This document shows positions 6,176 to 12,896 of a stretch of DNA of 18,035 nucleotides, one piece after another. Every line of letters starts with the position of its first letter. Positions within the stretch are counted from its first letter, which is position 1. A program made the position numbers and the translations under genes. Below the pieces are notes generated by a model, which had not been told where the DNA came from, searched no databases, and saw only the letters and a program-made list of their open reading frames with translations. The stretch comes from Fimenecus sp045532175 (GTDB lineage: Bacteria; Bacillota; Clostridia; Oscillospirales; Acutalibacteraceae), in the NCBI GenBank assembly GCA_045532175.1, contig JAZSFK010000018.1, positions 1-18,035 of the forward strand, given 5' to 3'.

Positions 6176-7006
6176 ATGAAGAAAAACAATCATTACAAGG
6201 CAAGAACAGAAAGTAAGATTATTTTAATTCCGCAAAGTGAGATTCTCCCAAATCCAAATCAACCGAGAAAAAGGTTTAATTATGATGAACTTGAAGGTCT
6301 TGCACAAAGCATTCGTGCCAACGGTATTTTACAGCCTTTATTGGTAAGAACCAACGAGAACGGCAGATATGAATTGGTTGCAGGAGAAAGAAGACTCCGT
6401 GCTGCAAGACTTGTGGGAATGACAAAGGTTCCTTGTGTAGTAAATGAAATTTCAGAAAGTGACTCCGCGGTGTTTGCCATAATTGAAAACCTTCAACGTC
6501 AGAACCTTGATTTTTTTGAAGAGGCAGAAGCCTTGGCAATACTTGTAAGTGAATACCGTATGAGTCAGGAGGAACTTTGCAAAAAGCTTGGTAAAGCACA
6601 GTCCACCTTGTCAAACAAATTAAGACTTTTAAGGCTCAGCGACGAAATGAGATATAAAATTTCACGGGCAGGACTCAGCGAACGACACGCAAGAGCATTA
6701 CTTTCCCTTGATGATGAGGTGCAACGAGCAAGAGCATTGTCAATTATTATTGACCGACATCTGACCGTAAACGAAAGTGAAAGTCTGATTGAACAGATGC
6801 TACGGAAAAATGAAGCACCGAAAAGACAGATTCTCAAAGGGTTTAAGGATATAAGAATATTCATAAATACCCTTAACAATGCTGTTGACACTATACGCAG
6901 AGCGGGAATAGATGCAGATTCCGTAAAAACGGAAACTGACGAGTATGTTGAATACATTGTAAGAATACCCAAGCTGGAAGATAAGCCCTTGGCAAGCAAT
7001 CAATAA
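6176..7006 (+). CDS. noc: Nucleoid occlusion protein Noc (ParB/Spo0J paralogue)
   Basis: This 276-residue ParB-family protein has NPNQPRKRF (26-34), the CTP-binding C-motif AGERRLRAARL (69-79), ENLQRQNLDFFEEAEAL, and a helix-turn-helix with GKAQSTLSNKLRLLRL (139-154). The DNA-reading positions fit Noc rather than ParB: Gln142, Lys148 and Arg170 stand where the neighbouring ParB has Arg154, Thr160 and Gly182. The C-terminal RIFINTLNNAV...EYIVRIPK resembles Bacillus Noc. Noc binds NBS sites, contacts the membrane and blocks division over the nucleoid. The order rsmG-noc-parA-parB supports the call. ATG 6176 has GGAGGG 7 nt upstream. ATG 6143 with AGGTGA is an alternative adding 11 residues. The amphipathic membrane-targeting helix of Bacillus Noc is not evident. 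Confidence 0.9.
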   Translation: MKKNNHYKARTESKIILIPQSEILPNPNQPRKRFNYDELEGLAQSIRANGILQPLLVRTNENGRYELVAGERRLRAARLVGMTKVPCVVNEISESDSAVFAIIENLQRQNLDFFEEAEALAILVSEYRMSQEELCKKLGKAQSTLSNKLRLLRLSDEMRYKISRAGLSERHARALLSLDDEVQRARALSIIIDRHLTVNESESLIEQMLRKNEAPKRQILKGFKDIRIFINTLNNAVDTIRRAGIDADSVKTETDEYVEYIVRIPKLEDKPLASNQ

Positions 7007-7056
7007 TTAATTTGGTAAAACCACTTATATCCCCCGATATTGAGTGTTTTTATAAA

Positions 7057-7072
7057 AGTGGCGAAAGCCACT
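7057..7072. other. Short GAAA-loop hairpin downstream of noc
   Basis: AGTGGC, loop GAAA, GCCACT forms a perfect 6-bp stem with a stable tetraloop shortly after noc. It lacks a T tract. A CCACTTATA segment at 7021-7029 could pair alternatively with TATAAAAGTGG at 7051-7061. Its role is unknown. Confidence 0.4.
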
Positions 7073-7108
7073 CCATATCCTTCTCTTTCACACCCCACAT
7101 CCACAGCG

Positions 7109-7140
7109 AAAGGCTCCTCGTAAGAGGGGCCTTTTGCATT
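7109..7140 (+). terminator. Intrinsic terminator after noc
   Basis: AAAGGCTCCTC (7109-7119), loop GTAA, GAGGGGCCTTT (7124-7134) gives an 11-bp stem with one G-U pair, ending in TTTT. It lies about 100 nt after the noc stop and isolates the parAB unit. The tail is short, so read-through is possible. Confidence 0.75.
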
Positions 7141-7152
7141 ACAGGAAAAATT

Positions 7153-7168
7153 TGTTTCACGTGAAACA
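7153..7168. promoter_or_regulatory. Perfect parS site upstream of parA
   Basis: TGTTTCACGTGAAACA is an exact 16-bp match to the bacterial consensus parS palindrome, the loading site of ParB. It lies between the noc terminator and the parA promoter, so ParB spreading from here could also affect parAB transcription. Confidence 0.95.
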
Positions 7169-7236
7169 TTTTATGATGTTAAATGTTGCAAATTTGTAAA
7201 AAATATTGATTTGTACTTTTAATTTTAAAAATTATG

Positions 7237-7245
7237 TGATATACT
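7237..7245 (+). promoter_or_regulatory. Extended -10 promoter for parA-parB-serS
   Basis: TGA directly before TATACT (7240-7245) is an extended -10 element, in AT-rich DNA about 60 nt before the parA start. The -35 region at 17-nt spacing (TTTTAA, 7217-7222) is weak, as is usual with extended -10 promoters. Confidence 0.6.
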
Positions 7246-7287
7246 TATGTAAAATCGGGTATTAGGGTGACAAAAACACCCCTTTTA

Positions 7288-7301
7288 CCACTTCGGAGTG
7301 G
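7288..7301 (+). promoter_or_regulatory. Hairpin containing the parA ribosome binding site
   Basis: CCACT, loop TCGG, AGTGG forms a 5-bp stem that includes part of the GGAG (7295-7298) serving the TTG start of parA. A second small stem, GGGTG (7265-7269) with CACCC (7277-7281), sits just upstream. Occlusion of the binding site could limit ParA synthesis. This is inference from base pairing only. Confidence 0.4.
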
Positions 7302-7306
7302 GATTT

Positions 7307-8074
7307 TTGGCAAAAGTTGTTTCAATAATTAACCAAAAAGGCGGTGTGGGTAAAACTACAACTGCCGTTAGCCTTGCAGCAGCAGTTGGTGCAAAGGGAC
7401 ATAAAGTTTTACTTGCAGATATTGACCCACAGGGCAATTCCACAAGTGGCTTCGGTATAAATAAAAGAAAAATAGTTCATTCCTCTTATGATATTCTTGT
7501 TAAGGACATCAACGCAAATATGGCTGTTGTTACAACAAAATTCAAGAATGTTGACATTATTCCTGCAGATTTGAATCTTGCCGGTGCAGAGGTTGAGCTT
7601 ATCGCAATTGAAAAAAGAGAAAGTCGTTTAAAGATGGCTGTTGCACAGCTTTGGGACAAGTATGATTACATTTTCTTTGATTGCCCCCCCTCTCTCGGAC
7701 TTATCACTATCAACGCATTGACCGCGTCGGATACATTTTTAGTGCCTGTGCAATGCGAATTTTATGCGCTTGAGGGACTTGCCCAGCTTATGGCAACAGT
7801 CCGTCAGGTAAAAAGGCTTTATAACCCCCATATCGAACTTGAGGGCGTTTTACAGACAATGTATGACGGAAGACTTAACCTCACACAGCAGGTTGTAACG
7901 GAAATAAAAAAATTCTTCCCGAATAAAGTCTATAAAACAACAATTCCAAGAAATGTAAGACTTTCAGAAGCACCGTCATTCGGTGAACCAATTATGTATT
8001 ACGATAAAAATTCCAAGGGTGCAATCGCTTATAACGATTTCGCAGAAGAATTTTTATCCCAGCAGAAACGATGA
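7307..8074 (+). CDS. parA: Chromosome partitioning ATPase ParA/Soj
   Basis: ParA is the Walker-type ATPase that works with ParB-parS in origin segregation and, in Bacillus, controls DnaA. The 255-residue product starts MAKVVSIINQ and has the deviant Walker A KGGVGKTT (11-18), LLADIDPQGNSTSG, the Walker B region YIFFDCPPSLG, and the DNA-binding/C-terminal LSEAPSFGEPIMYYD. Length equals Soj (about 253). The frame is open from GTG 7298, but TTG 7307 gives the family start and GGAG lies 8 nt upstream of it. The gene follows a perfect parS and precedes parB by 9 nt, so the pair is coupled. It resembles chromosomal, not plasmid, ParA. Confidence 0.95.
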   Translation: MAKVVSIINQKGGVGKTTTAVSLAAAVGAKGHKVLLADIDPQGNSTSGFGINKRKIVHSSYDILVKDINANMAVVTTKFKNVDIIPADLNLAGAEVELIAIEKRESRLKMAVAQLWDKYDYIFFDCPPSLGLITINALTASDTFLVPVQCEFYALEGLAQLMATVRQVKRLYNPHIELEGVLQTMYDGRLNLTQQVVTEIKKFFPNKVYKTTIPRNVRLSEAPSFGEPIMYYDKNSKGAIAYNDFAEEFLSQQKR

Positions 8075-8083
8075 GGTGAGATG

Positions 8084-8944
8084 ATGGCTAAAAAAGGTGG
8101 ATTGGGCAGAGGAATGGATGCTCTTTTCCTTGATAACTCGGCAACAGAGAATGAAAACTCCACAATGATGCTCAATATCAATGAGGTTGAGCCAAACAGA
8201 AATCAGCCAAGAAAAAACTTTAATGAGAAGGCTTTGGAAGAACTTGCAAAAAGCATTGAGCAGAACGGTATTATTCAGCCAATTCTCGTAAGACCGATGT
8301 CGGATGGCAGTTATCAGCTTATTGCGGGTGAACGTCGTTGGCGTGCAGCACGTATGGCAGGGCTTCACGAAGTACCGGTTACTATCCGTGAAATGACTGA
8401 CGAAGAAGCAAGTGTGTTTGCCCTTATAGAAAATCTCCAAAGAGAAGATTTGAACCCCGTTGAAGAGGCAGAGGGTCTTAAATCCCTTATTGAAACCTAC
8501 GGATTTACTCAGGAAGAGGCTGCTGACAAGGTTGGAAAATCCCGTACAGCAGTTACAAATACATTGAGATTATTAAAACTCCCCTCACCTGTGTTACAGA
8601 TGCTTGGTGACGGAAAAATCTCGGCAGGACATGCCCGTGCTTTGTTGGGACTTGATGAAGAAAAAGAAATGCTTCGTATTGCGGAAACAACCGTAGCACA
8701 GGATTTATCAGTACGTCAGGTTGAAAAAATGGTTAAATACGCTAATCAGGGTGAAAAACCAAAACCAAAAAAGCGTGACAAAAAAAGAGACAAATACTAT
8801 GATGAGGTTGAAATAGCCCTTACCAATGTCCTTGGCAGAAGGGTAAAAATCTATTTGTCCCCTAACGGAAACAAAGGAACTCTTGAATTTGAGTTCTTTG
8901 GAAAAGAAGATTTAACAAAATTAGCAAAAGAATTGGATAAATAA
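8084..8944 (+). CDS. parB: Chromosome partitioning protein ParB/Spo0J
   Basis: ParB is a CTP-dependent DNA clamp loaded at parS. The 286-residue product has an N-terminal KKGGLGRGMDALF (3-15), the segment that stimulates ParA ATPase. It then has NRNQPRKNF, the CTP motif AGERRWRAARM (81-91), ENLQREDLNPVEEAEG, a helix-turn-helix with GKSRTAVTNTLRLLKL (151-166), and a C-terminal dimerisation domain. Arg154, Thr160 and Gly182 are the ParB-type DNA-reading residues, matching the two parS sites seen nearby. ATG 8084 is chosen because GAGGTG (8073-8078) is 5 nt upstream. ATG 8081 is also in frame. A lysine-rich stretch at about 225-238 precedes the C-terminal domain. serS follows after 11 nt. Confidence 0.96.
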   Translation: MAKKGGLGRGMDALFLDNSATENENSTMMLNINEVEPNRNQPRKNFNEKALEELAKSIEQNGIIQPILVRPMSDGSYQLIAGERRWRAARMAGLHEVPVTIREMTDEEASVFALIENLQREDLNPVEEAEGLKSLIETYGFTQEEAADKVGKSRTAVTNTLRLLKLPSPVLQMLGDGKISAGHARALLGLDEEKEMLRIAETTVAQDLSVRQVEKMVKYANQGEKPKPKKRDKKRDKYYDEVEIALTNVLGRRVKIYLSPNGNKGTLEFEFFGKEDLTKLAKELDK

Positions 8945-8955
8945 GGTGAAATAAA

Positions 8956-10236
8956 ATGCTTGATATAAAATTTTTAAGAACTAATCCTGATGTTGTTAAG
9001 GAAAACATCAAAAAGAAATTCCAGGATGAGAAGCTCCCCCTTGTTGATAAGGTAATTGAGCTTGATGCTGAATACAGAGCAGTAAAAGGCAGAGGTGACG
9101 AACTTCGCGCACTTCGTAATTCCGTAAGTAAGGAAATCGGCGGACTTATGGCTCAGGGCAAGCGTGACGAGGCAGAGGTTGTTAAGCAAAAGGTTAAGGA
9201 TATGGCTGACGAACTTGCTGCTTTGCAGGTTAAGGAGGGCGAATTAGAGGCAGAAATCAGAAAGATTATGCTTATTATCCCTAACATTATTGATGACAGT
9301 GTGCCGATTGGTAAGGACGATAGTGAAAACGTTGAAATTCAGCGTTACGGTGAGCCTGCAACACCTGATTTCGAGGTTCCGTATCACGTTGATATTATGG
9401 AAAGCCTTAACGGTATCGACCTTGACAGCGCAAGAAAGACAAGCGGTAACGGTTTCTACTATCTCTGTGGAGATATAGCCCGTCTTCATTCAGCAATTCT
9501 CTCTTATGCAAGAGATTTTATGATTGACCGTGGCTTTACTTATTATATTCCGCCGTTTATGATTAGAAGCGACGTTGTAACAGGTGTTATGAGCTTCTCG
9601 GAAATGGAAAATATGATGTATAAGATTGAGGGCGAAGACCTTTATCTTATCGGTACAAGCGAACATTCAATGATTGGTAAGTTTATCGACACATTCACTC
9701 CTGAAAATGAACTTCCGAAAACACTTACAAGCTACTCCCCTTGTTTCCGTAAAGAGGTTGGTGCTCATGGCATCGAAGAACGCGGTGTTTATAGAATCCA
9801 TCAGTTTGAGAAACAGGAAATGATTGTTGTTTGTAAGCCTGAGGACAGTATGAAATGGTATGACATACTCTGGCAGAATTCAGTTGATTTCTTCCGTTCA
9901 CTTGATATTCCGGTAAGAACACTTGAATGTTGTTCAGGTGACCTTGCCGACTTGAAGGTTAAGAGCTGTGACGTAGAGGCTTGGAGTCCGCGTCAGCAGA
10001 AATACTTTGAGGTTGGTTCATGCTCAAACCTTGGTGATGCACAGGCAAGACGTCTTGGCATCAGAATTAAGGGTAAGGACGGCAACTATTTCGCACATAC
10101 ACTTAATAATACAGTAGTTGCACCGCCAAGAATGTTGATTGCATTCCTTGAAAACAACCTTAATGCAGACGGCAGTGTTAACATTCCGAAGCCTTTGCAG
10201 ATGTATATGGGTGGCAAAACAAAGATTGAAAAATAA
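8956..10236 (+). CDS. serS: Seryl-tRNA synthetase
   Basis: SerRS is a class II enzyme charging tRNA-Ser. The 426-residue product has an N-terminal coiled-coil arm for the tRNA long variable loop (about residues 25-105, rich in E/K/A) and a catalytic domain. Motif 2 is CFRKEVGAH followed by ERGVYRIHQFEKQE. The serine-binding segment is TSEHSM where most bacterial enzymes have TAEVP. Motif 3 is HTLNNTVVAPPRMLIAFLEN (381-400, Arg392). These variants look more like archaeal-type SerRS sequences than like the common bacterial pattern GLAVGR. The ATG is preceded by AAGGTGA. It is the last gene of the parA-parB-serS run. No T-box leader is present directly upstream. Confidence 0.95.
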   Translation: MLDIKFLRTNPDVVKENIKKKFQDEKLPLVDKVIELDAEYRAVKGRGDELRALRNSVSKEIGGLMAQGKRDEAEVVKQKVKDMADELAALQVKEGELEAEIRKIMLIIPNIIDDSVPIGKDDSENVEIQRYGEPATPDFEVPYHVDIMESLNGIDLDSARKTSGNGFYYLCGDIARLHSAILSYARDFMIDRGFTYYIPPFMIRSDVVTGVMSFSEMENMMYKIEGEDLYLIGTSEHSMIGKFIDTFTPENELPKTLTSYSPCFRKEVGAHGIEERGVYRIHQFEKQEMIVVCKPEDSMKWYDILWQNSVDFFRSLDIPVRTLECCSGDLADLKVKSCDVEAWSPRQQKYFEVGSCSNLGDAQARRLGIRIKGKDGNYFAHTLNNTVVAPPRMLIAFLENNLNADGSVNIPKPLQMYMGGKTKIEK

Positions 10237-10268
10237 TAGATTTTCTATAGAGAGGGAATTATTATAAA

Positions 10269-11333
10269 ATGAAAGAGAAGTTAATTAAAGCGATAAGTGT
10301 TATTCTTGCACTTTCCTTGATTATGTGTCTGTTTGCATCCTGTGGCAACAATGAAGCGGAGTACAACAAAACCCACGAGGTTGAAATGAACACCGAAAAA
10401 CCAGAGGATGAGGAAAAATATGAAGTTCCTGACGGTGTTAATCCCCTTACGGGCAAGACAGATTTGACAAAAGAGGCGCAGGATACACGCCCTGTGGCGT
10501 TTATGATTGCGAATACCCCTGAAGCAGGTGTTCCTTGGGGACTTTCAACAGCGGATTTTGTTATAGAGGGACTGATTTCAGAAGAAAAAATGGGAATGAT
10601 GTGGGTTTATGGCGACAGCACAAAAATTCCTGATAAAATCGGACCTATAGCCGAGGCGGATGACCATTTTGCAAAGTTTGCGAAAGATATGAATGCTTTT
10701 TATGTTTATTGGGGTAACGAATCCGCAGAAAAAACCGATAATATCGACGGTGTTAAGTATCAAAGCACATATTTCTTCTGGGACAACTCAAACAGTGAAA
10801 ATTATGAGTATCAACGAGCAACCTCAAAAAAACTGATTCAGAGTGCGATTTCACAGTTAGGGTATTCAAAAGCTCTTGAAAGCAGGGACTATGCACCGTA
10901 CCATGTTGCAGTTGAGGGCGGTAAGCTTCCATATACGAGTTCGGAATTTTCAGGCCCCTGTTCAGCAGTAACTATTGATTTTACTGAAAATTTAGTTTAT
11001 AATTTCCAATATGATAAAACAAATGGAGTTTATAATAAGCTTATCAATGAAGAAGCGGTTGTTGACGAAAGCGGAAAAGCCAACGGATATAAGAACGTTA
11101 TTTACATTTTTGTGCCGACGGAGTTTGTAAACGGCAAGGCACAGTGGAAATACGGTGCAGAAGGCCGTGGTTCTTATGTTTCCAATGGTATAGGCCAACG
11201 TATTTATTGGAAAATAGACACCGAAACAAAGCGACTTGCTCTCTATGATTTCAATTATAATCCATTGATAGTAAACCCCGGTAATGTATGGTTAGGTGTC
11301 GTGCCTGACGGAAATACAGCGGTGGCAGTATAA
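10269..11333 (+). CDS. DUF3048 (YerB-like) lipoprotein
   Basis: This 354-residue predicted lipoprotein has a hydrophobic signal with lipobox LFASC (Cys25), an acidic linker (26-55), then the DUF3048 opening NPLTGK (58-63), TRPVAFMIANTPEAGVPWGLSTADFVIEG, and IGPIAEADDHFAKFAKDMNAFYVYWG. The family includes Bacillus YerB; its function is unknown, and it is an envelope protein on the outer face of the membrane. The usual GPVRSAR stretch of the family is altered here (IGPIAEADD), so substrate contacts may differ. The C-terminal half (about 195-354) has the second DUF3048 lobe with HVAVEGG, YNFQYDKTNGVYNK and KIDTETKRLALYDF. The binding site AGAGGG lies 12 nt before the ATG, rather far. The next gene is another lipoprotein. 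Confidence 0.85.
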   Translation: MKEKLIKAISVILALSLIMCLFASCGNNEAEYNKTHEVEMNTEKPEDEEKYEVPDGVNPLTGKTDLTKEAQDTRPVAFMIANTPEAGVPWGLSTADFVIEGLISEEKMGMMWVYGDSTKIPDKIGPIAEADDHFAKFAKDMNAFYVYWGNESAEKTDNIDGVKYQSTYFFWDNSNSENYEYQRATSKKLIQSAISQLGYSKALESRDYAPYHVAVEGGKLPYTSSEFSGPCSAVTIDFTENLVYNFQYDKTNGVYNKLINEEAVVDESGKANGYKNVIYIFVPTEFVNGKAQWKYGAEGRGSYVSNGIGQRIYWKIDTETKRLALYDFNYNPLIVNPGNVWLGVVPDGNTAVAV

Positions 11334-11358
11334 TAAAACATATTAAGGAGAAATAAAT

Positions 11359-12078
11359 ATGAGTAAAAAGATTATTGCACTTGCACTTGTTCTTGTTCTT
11401 GTAGCAACAGTATTTACAGCTTGTGGCGAAAAGTACAGAGTTGAAAAGATTGCGGGTAACGAGCACGCAGTTATGACTGATGAAGAAGGAAACGTAGTAA
11501 TTGACCCTGACAAAGGTGTTCAGGCAATCGTTACAGACCGTGACGGCGAAATCGTTACTTATGAGAATAAAGAACCGCAGACATATTGGGTATCAATTCC
11601 TAACTATTTCGTAGCAGACGGTGTTTATCATTCTTCAATATATACAATGAAAACAATTGATGGTTGGGATATGTTGGATTCCGGTATTATGGAGAAAAAA
11701 GACAGTGAAGGTAAATGCACAATCAAGTGTTCAGCCGTTATTGAAAAGGATTACGAGGAAGCATCTCTTCTTGACTGGCTTGTTCTTCGTGATAAGCGTA
11801 ACGCAGAAGCAAAGCCTTTGTACGAAGAAAAGGGCTACAAGGTAACAGTTGAAAAGAAGGAAGTAACCGTATCAGGTACAGCAATGGTGCATTATAAAGA
11901 GGTTATCTATAATCCTGACGGAAGTCTTGCAAATTACAGTGAAACACTTTACTTCCAGCTCGGTAGCTATGATAAGTACAGCATTCAGTATTCATCTCAG
12001 GAAGGCGTAGGCTATAACGATAAATTTGATTTTATCGATTTTGTAGACAACAACTTCGCTATTGTAAAAACTAAATAA
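11359..12078 (+). CDS. Unrecognised lipoprotein
   Basis: This 239-residue predicted lipoprotein has a typical signal sequence and lipobox VFTAC (Cys22). I do not recognise the mature domain. It begins with short beta-like stretches (HAVMTDEEGNVVIDPDKGVQAIV, split by DEEG and DKG turns), continues with YWVSIPNYFVADGVYHSS and TIKCSAVIEKDYEEASLLDWL, and ends FDFIDFVDNNFAIVKTK. The pattern (surface lipoprotein with alternating polar strands and a final FDFIDFVDNNF strand/helix) resembles small ligand-binding or stress-type lipoproteins, but no function can be given. It has AAGGAG 8 nt before the ATG, lies 25 nt after the DUF3048 gene, and is followed by a strong terminator, so the two lipoproteins form one unit. 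Confidence 0.8.
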   Translation: MSKKIIALALVLVLVATVFTACGEKYRVEKIAGNEHAVMTDEEGNVVIDPDKGVQAIVTDRDGEIVTYENKEPQTYWVSIPNYFVADGVYHSSIYTMKTIDGWDMLDSGIMEKKDSEGKCTIKCSAVIEKDYEEASLLDWLVLRDKRNAEAKPLYEEKGYKVTVEKKEVTVSGTAMVHYKEVIYNPDGSLANYSETLYFQLGSYDKYSIQYSSQEGVGYNDKFDFIDFVDNNFAIVKTK

Positions 12079-12096
12079 TGGTATAAATACATAACT

Positions 12097-12129
12097 AAAG
12101 CTATCTGACCTTTGTCAGGTAGCTTTTTT
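12097..12129 (+). terminator. Strong intrinsic terminator after lipoprotein pair
   Basis: AAAGCTATCTGAC (12097-12109), loop CTTT, GTCAGGTAGCTTT (12114-12126) makes a 13-bp stem with one G-U pair, running into TTTTTT. It clearly ends the lipoprotein transcript and marks the boundary to the surface-protein region. Confidence 0.9.
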
Positions 12130-12516
12130 GTTGCCAATATGTCTTTGTCGGGCTTTTTTTGAGATACTTCTCCTCTGCCGGGCAGAAATATTGACCAAAT
12201 CGGAATGGAAGACAAAAACCCTGCTTTGCAATACCCCAATTTGATTAATTTCACATTTTAACCACATTTTGTCCATATAAAAGTCAGAACTCACAACATC
12301 TTGTGTATGTTATTTTTCTATCAAAGTTAATGAACAAAAACAGAAAAAATGTCTATTATTCCCCTCTTTATAGACAATTTGTCCAATAATCAAATTTTGT
12401 TAATTATTTATGCATAATGTAAAAATTTTCTTTTGTAGATTTGCACAAATTAACTAAATAATTCTTATAAAAAATGCAAAAAAATGAAAAAATTATGAAT
12501 TTTTTTAAAATTACTA
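12130..12516. other. Gene-free AT-rich region upstream of surface-protein promoter
   Basis: I see no credible gene here. A reverse-strand ORF overlaps the left part but has no family features. One inverted repeat stands out: TGTCTAT (12350-12356) and ATAGACA (12370-12376), 7-bp perfect arms with a 13-nt spacer, about 150 nt upstream of the promoter; it could be an operator or a chance palindrome. The rest is A/T-rich with long A and T runs near 12475-12510, which may act as an upstream promoter element. Confidence 0.4.
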
Positions 12517-12545
12517 TTGATATCCAAGGAAAAACTTTGTATAAT
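12517..12545 (+). promoter_or_regulatory. Sigma-A promoter of the leader RNA and surface-protein gene
   Basis: TTGATA (12517-12522), a 17-nt spacer and a consensus TATAAT (12540-12545) form a near-perfect sigma-A promoter. Upstream DNA is A/T-tract rich. Transcription should start near 12552, leaving about 345 nt of untranslated leader. Confidence 0.85.
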
Positions 12546-12551
12546 GGGTAT

Positions 12552-12830
12552 AACCATAGGAATGGTGTAATGGGGCGAAGTGTCTAATTTTTTAGAAATT
12601 GACATTTTTTGCACCAGAGAAGATACACATCCTAAGGTAATAACTCGGGTGTGTATCATCAGTCTTCCGCCGGCTTTCTTTTGGTGTAAATTAAGCGGAA
12701 GCGGTGTGAAGGCGGTCCGGGTAGTTAGAGCGCTTTTGTCGAACTCTGCCGAATGCAGGATGTAGTTGCACGGCATGGTCAGAGAGTGAGTGATTGATGC
12801 TCTCTTATCGCCTCTCCCGTGGCGATGTAA
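12552..12830 (+). ncRNA. Structured leader or independent noncoding RNA, class unknown
   Basis: The stretch after the promoter is richer in G+C than the DNA around it, has no good ORF, and is full of complementary segments. GGTGTAA (12564-12570) pairs with TTGCACC (12609-12615) and encloses TGTC/GACA plus AATTT/AAATT (12581-12604). GATACACATCC (12622-12632) pairs with GGGTGTGTATC (12647-12657). CTTCCGC (12664-12670) pairs with GCGGAAG (12695-12701). GCCG and TGCA (12748-12757) pair with TGCA and CGGC (12767-12774). AGAGAG (12781-12786) pairs with CTCTCT (12800-12805). ATCGCC (12807-12812) pairs with GGCGAT (12821-12826), whose loop CCCG could pair with CGGG at 12718-12721. I do not recognise a known riboswitch or RNA family. 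No T-rich terminator follows, so it is probably a long 5' leader. Confidence 0.6.
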
Positions 12831-12853
12831 AAAAGTTATGGGGAACTATTATT

Positions 12854-12876
12854 GCATATATAATATGTATGCAAAA
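12854..12876 (+). promoter_or_regulatory. Hairpin before the surface-protein ribosome binding site
   Basis: TTGCATA (12854 region) and TATGCAA form a 7-bp stem that can extend by three pairs, ending just before AGGAGG (12883-12888). It may insulate the 5' end of the translated mRNA. The enclosed TATAAT has no good -35, so a second promoter here is doubtful. Confidence 0.4.
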
Positions 12877-12896
12877 TTTAATAGGAGGAAAAAATT

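Noticed and set aside
12012..12254. Reverse-strand ORF of 80 codons overlapping the lipoprotein end and its terminator
   Set aside because: It runs through a clear intrinsic terminator and the 3' end of a well-supported gene, has no ribosome binding site that I can see and no family features.
12580..12765. Short ORFs on both strands inside the leader RNA
   Set aside because: They begin at weak start codons, lack binding sites and cut across the helices; the composition fits structured RNA better than coding sequence.
12859..12864. Second promoter with TATAAT just before the surface gene
   Set aside because: The hexamer lies within a palindrome, and the sequence at -35 spacing (TTATGG) is a poor match.
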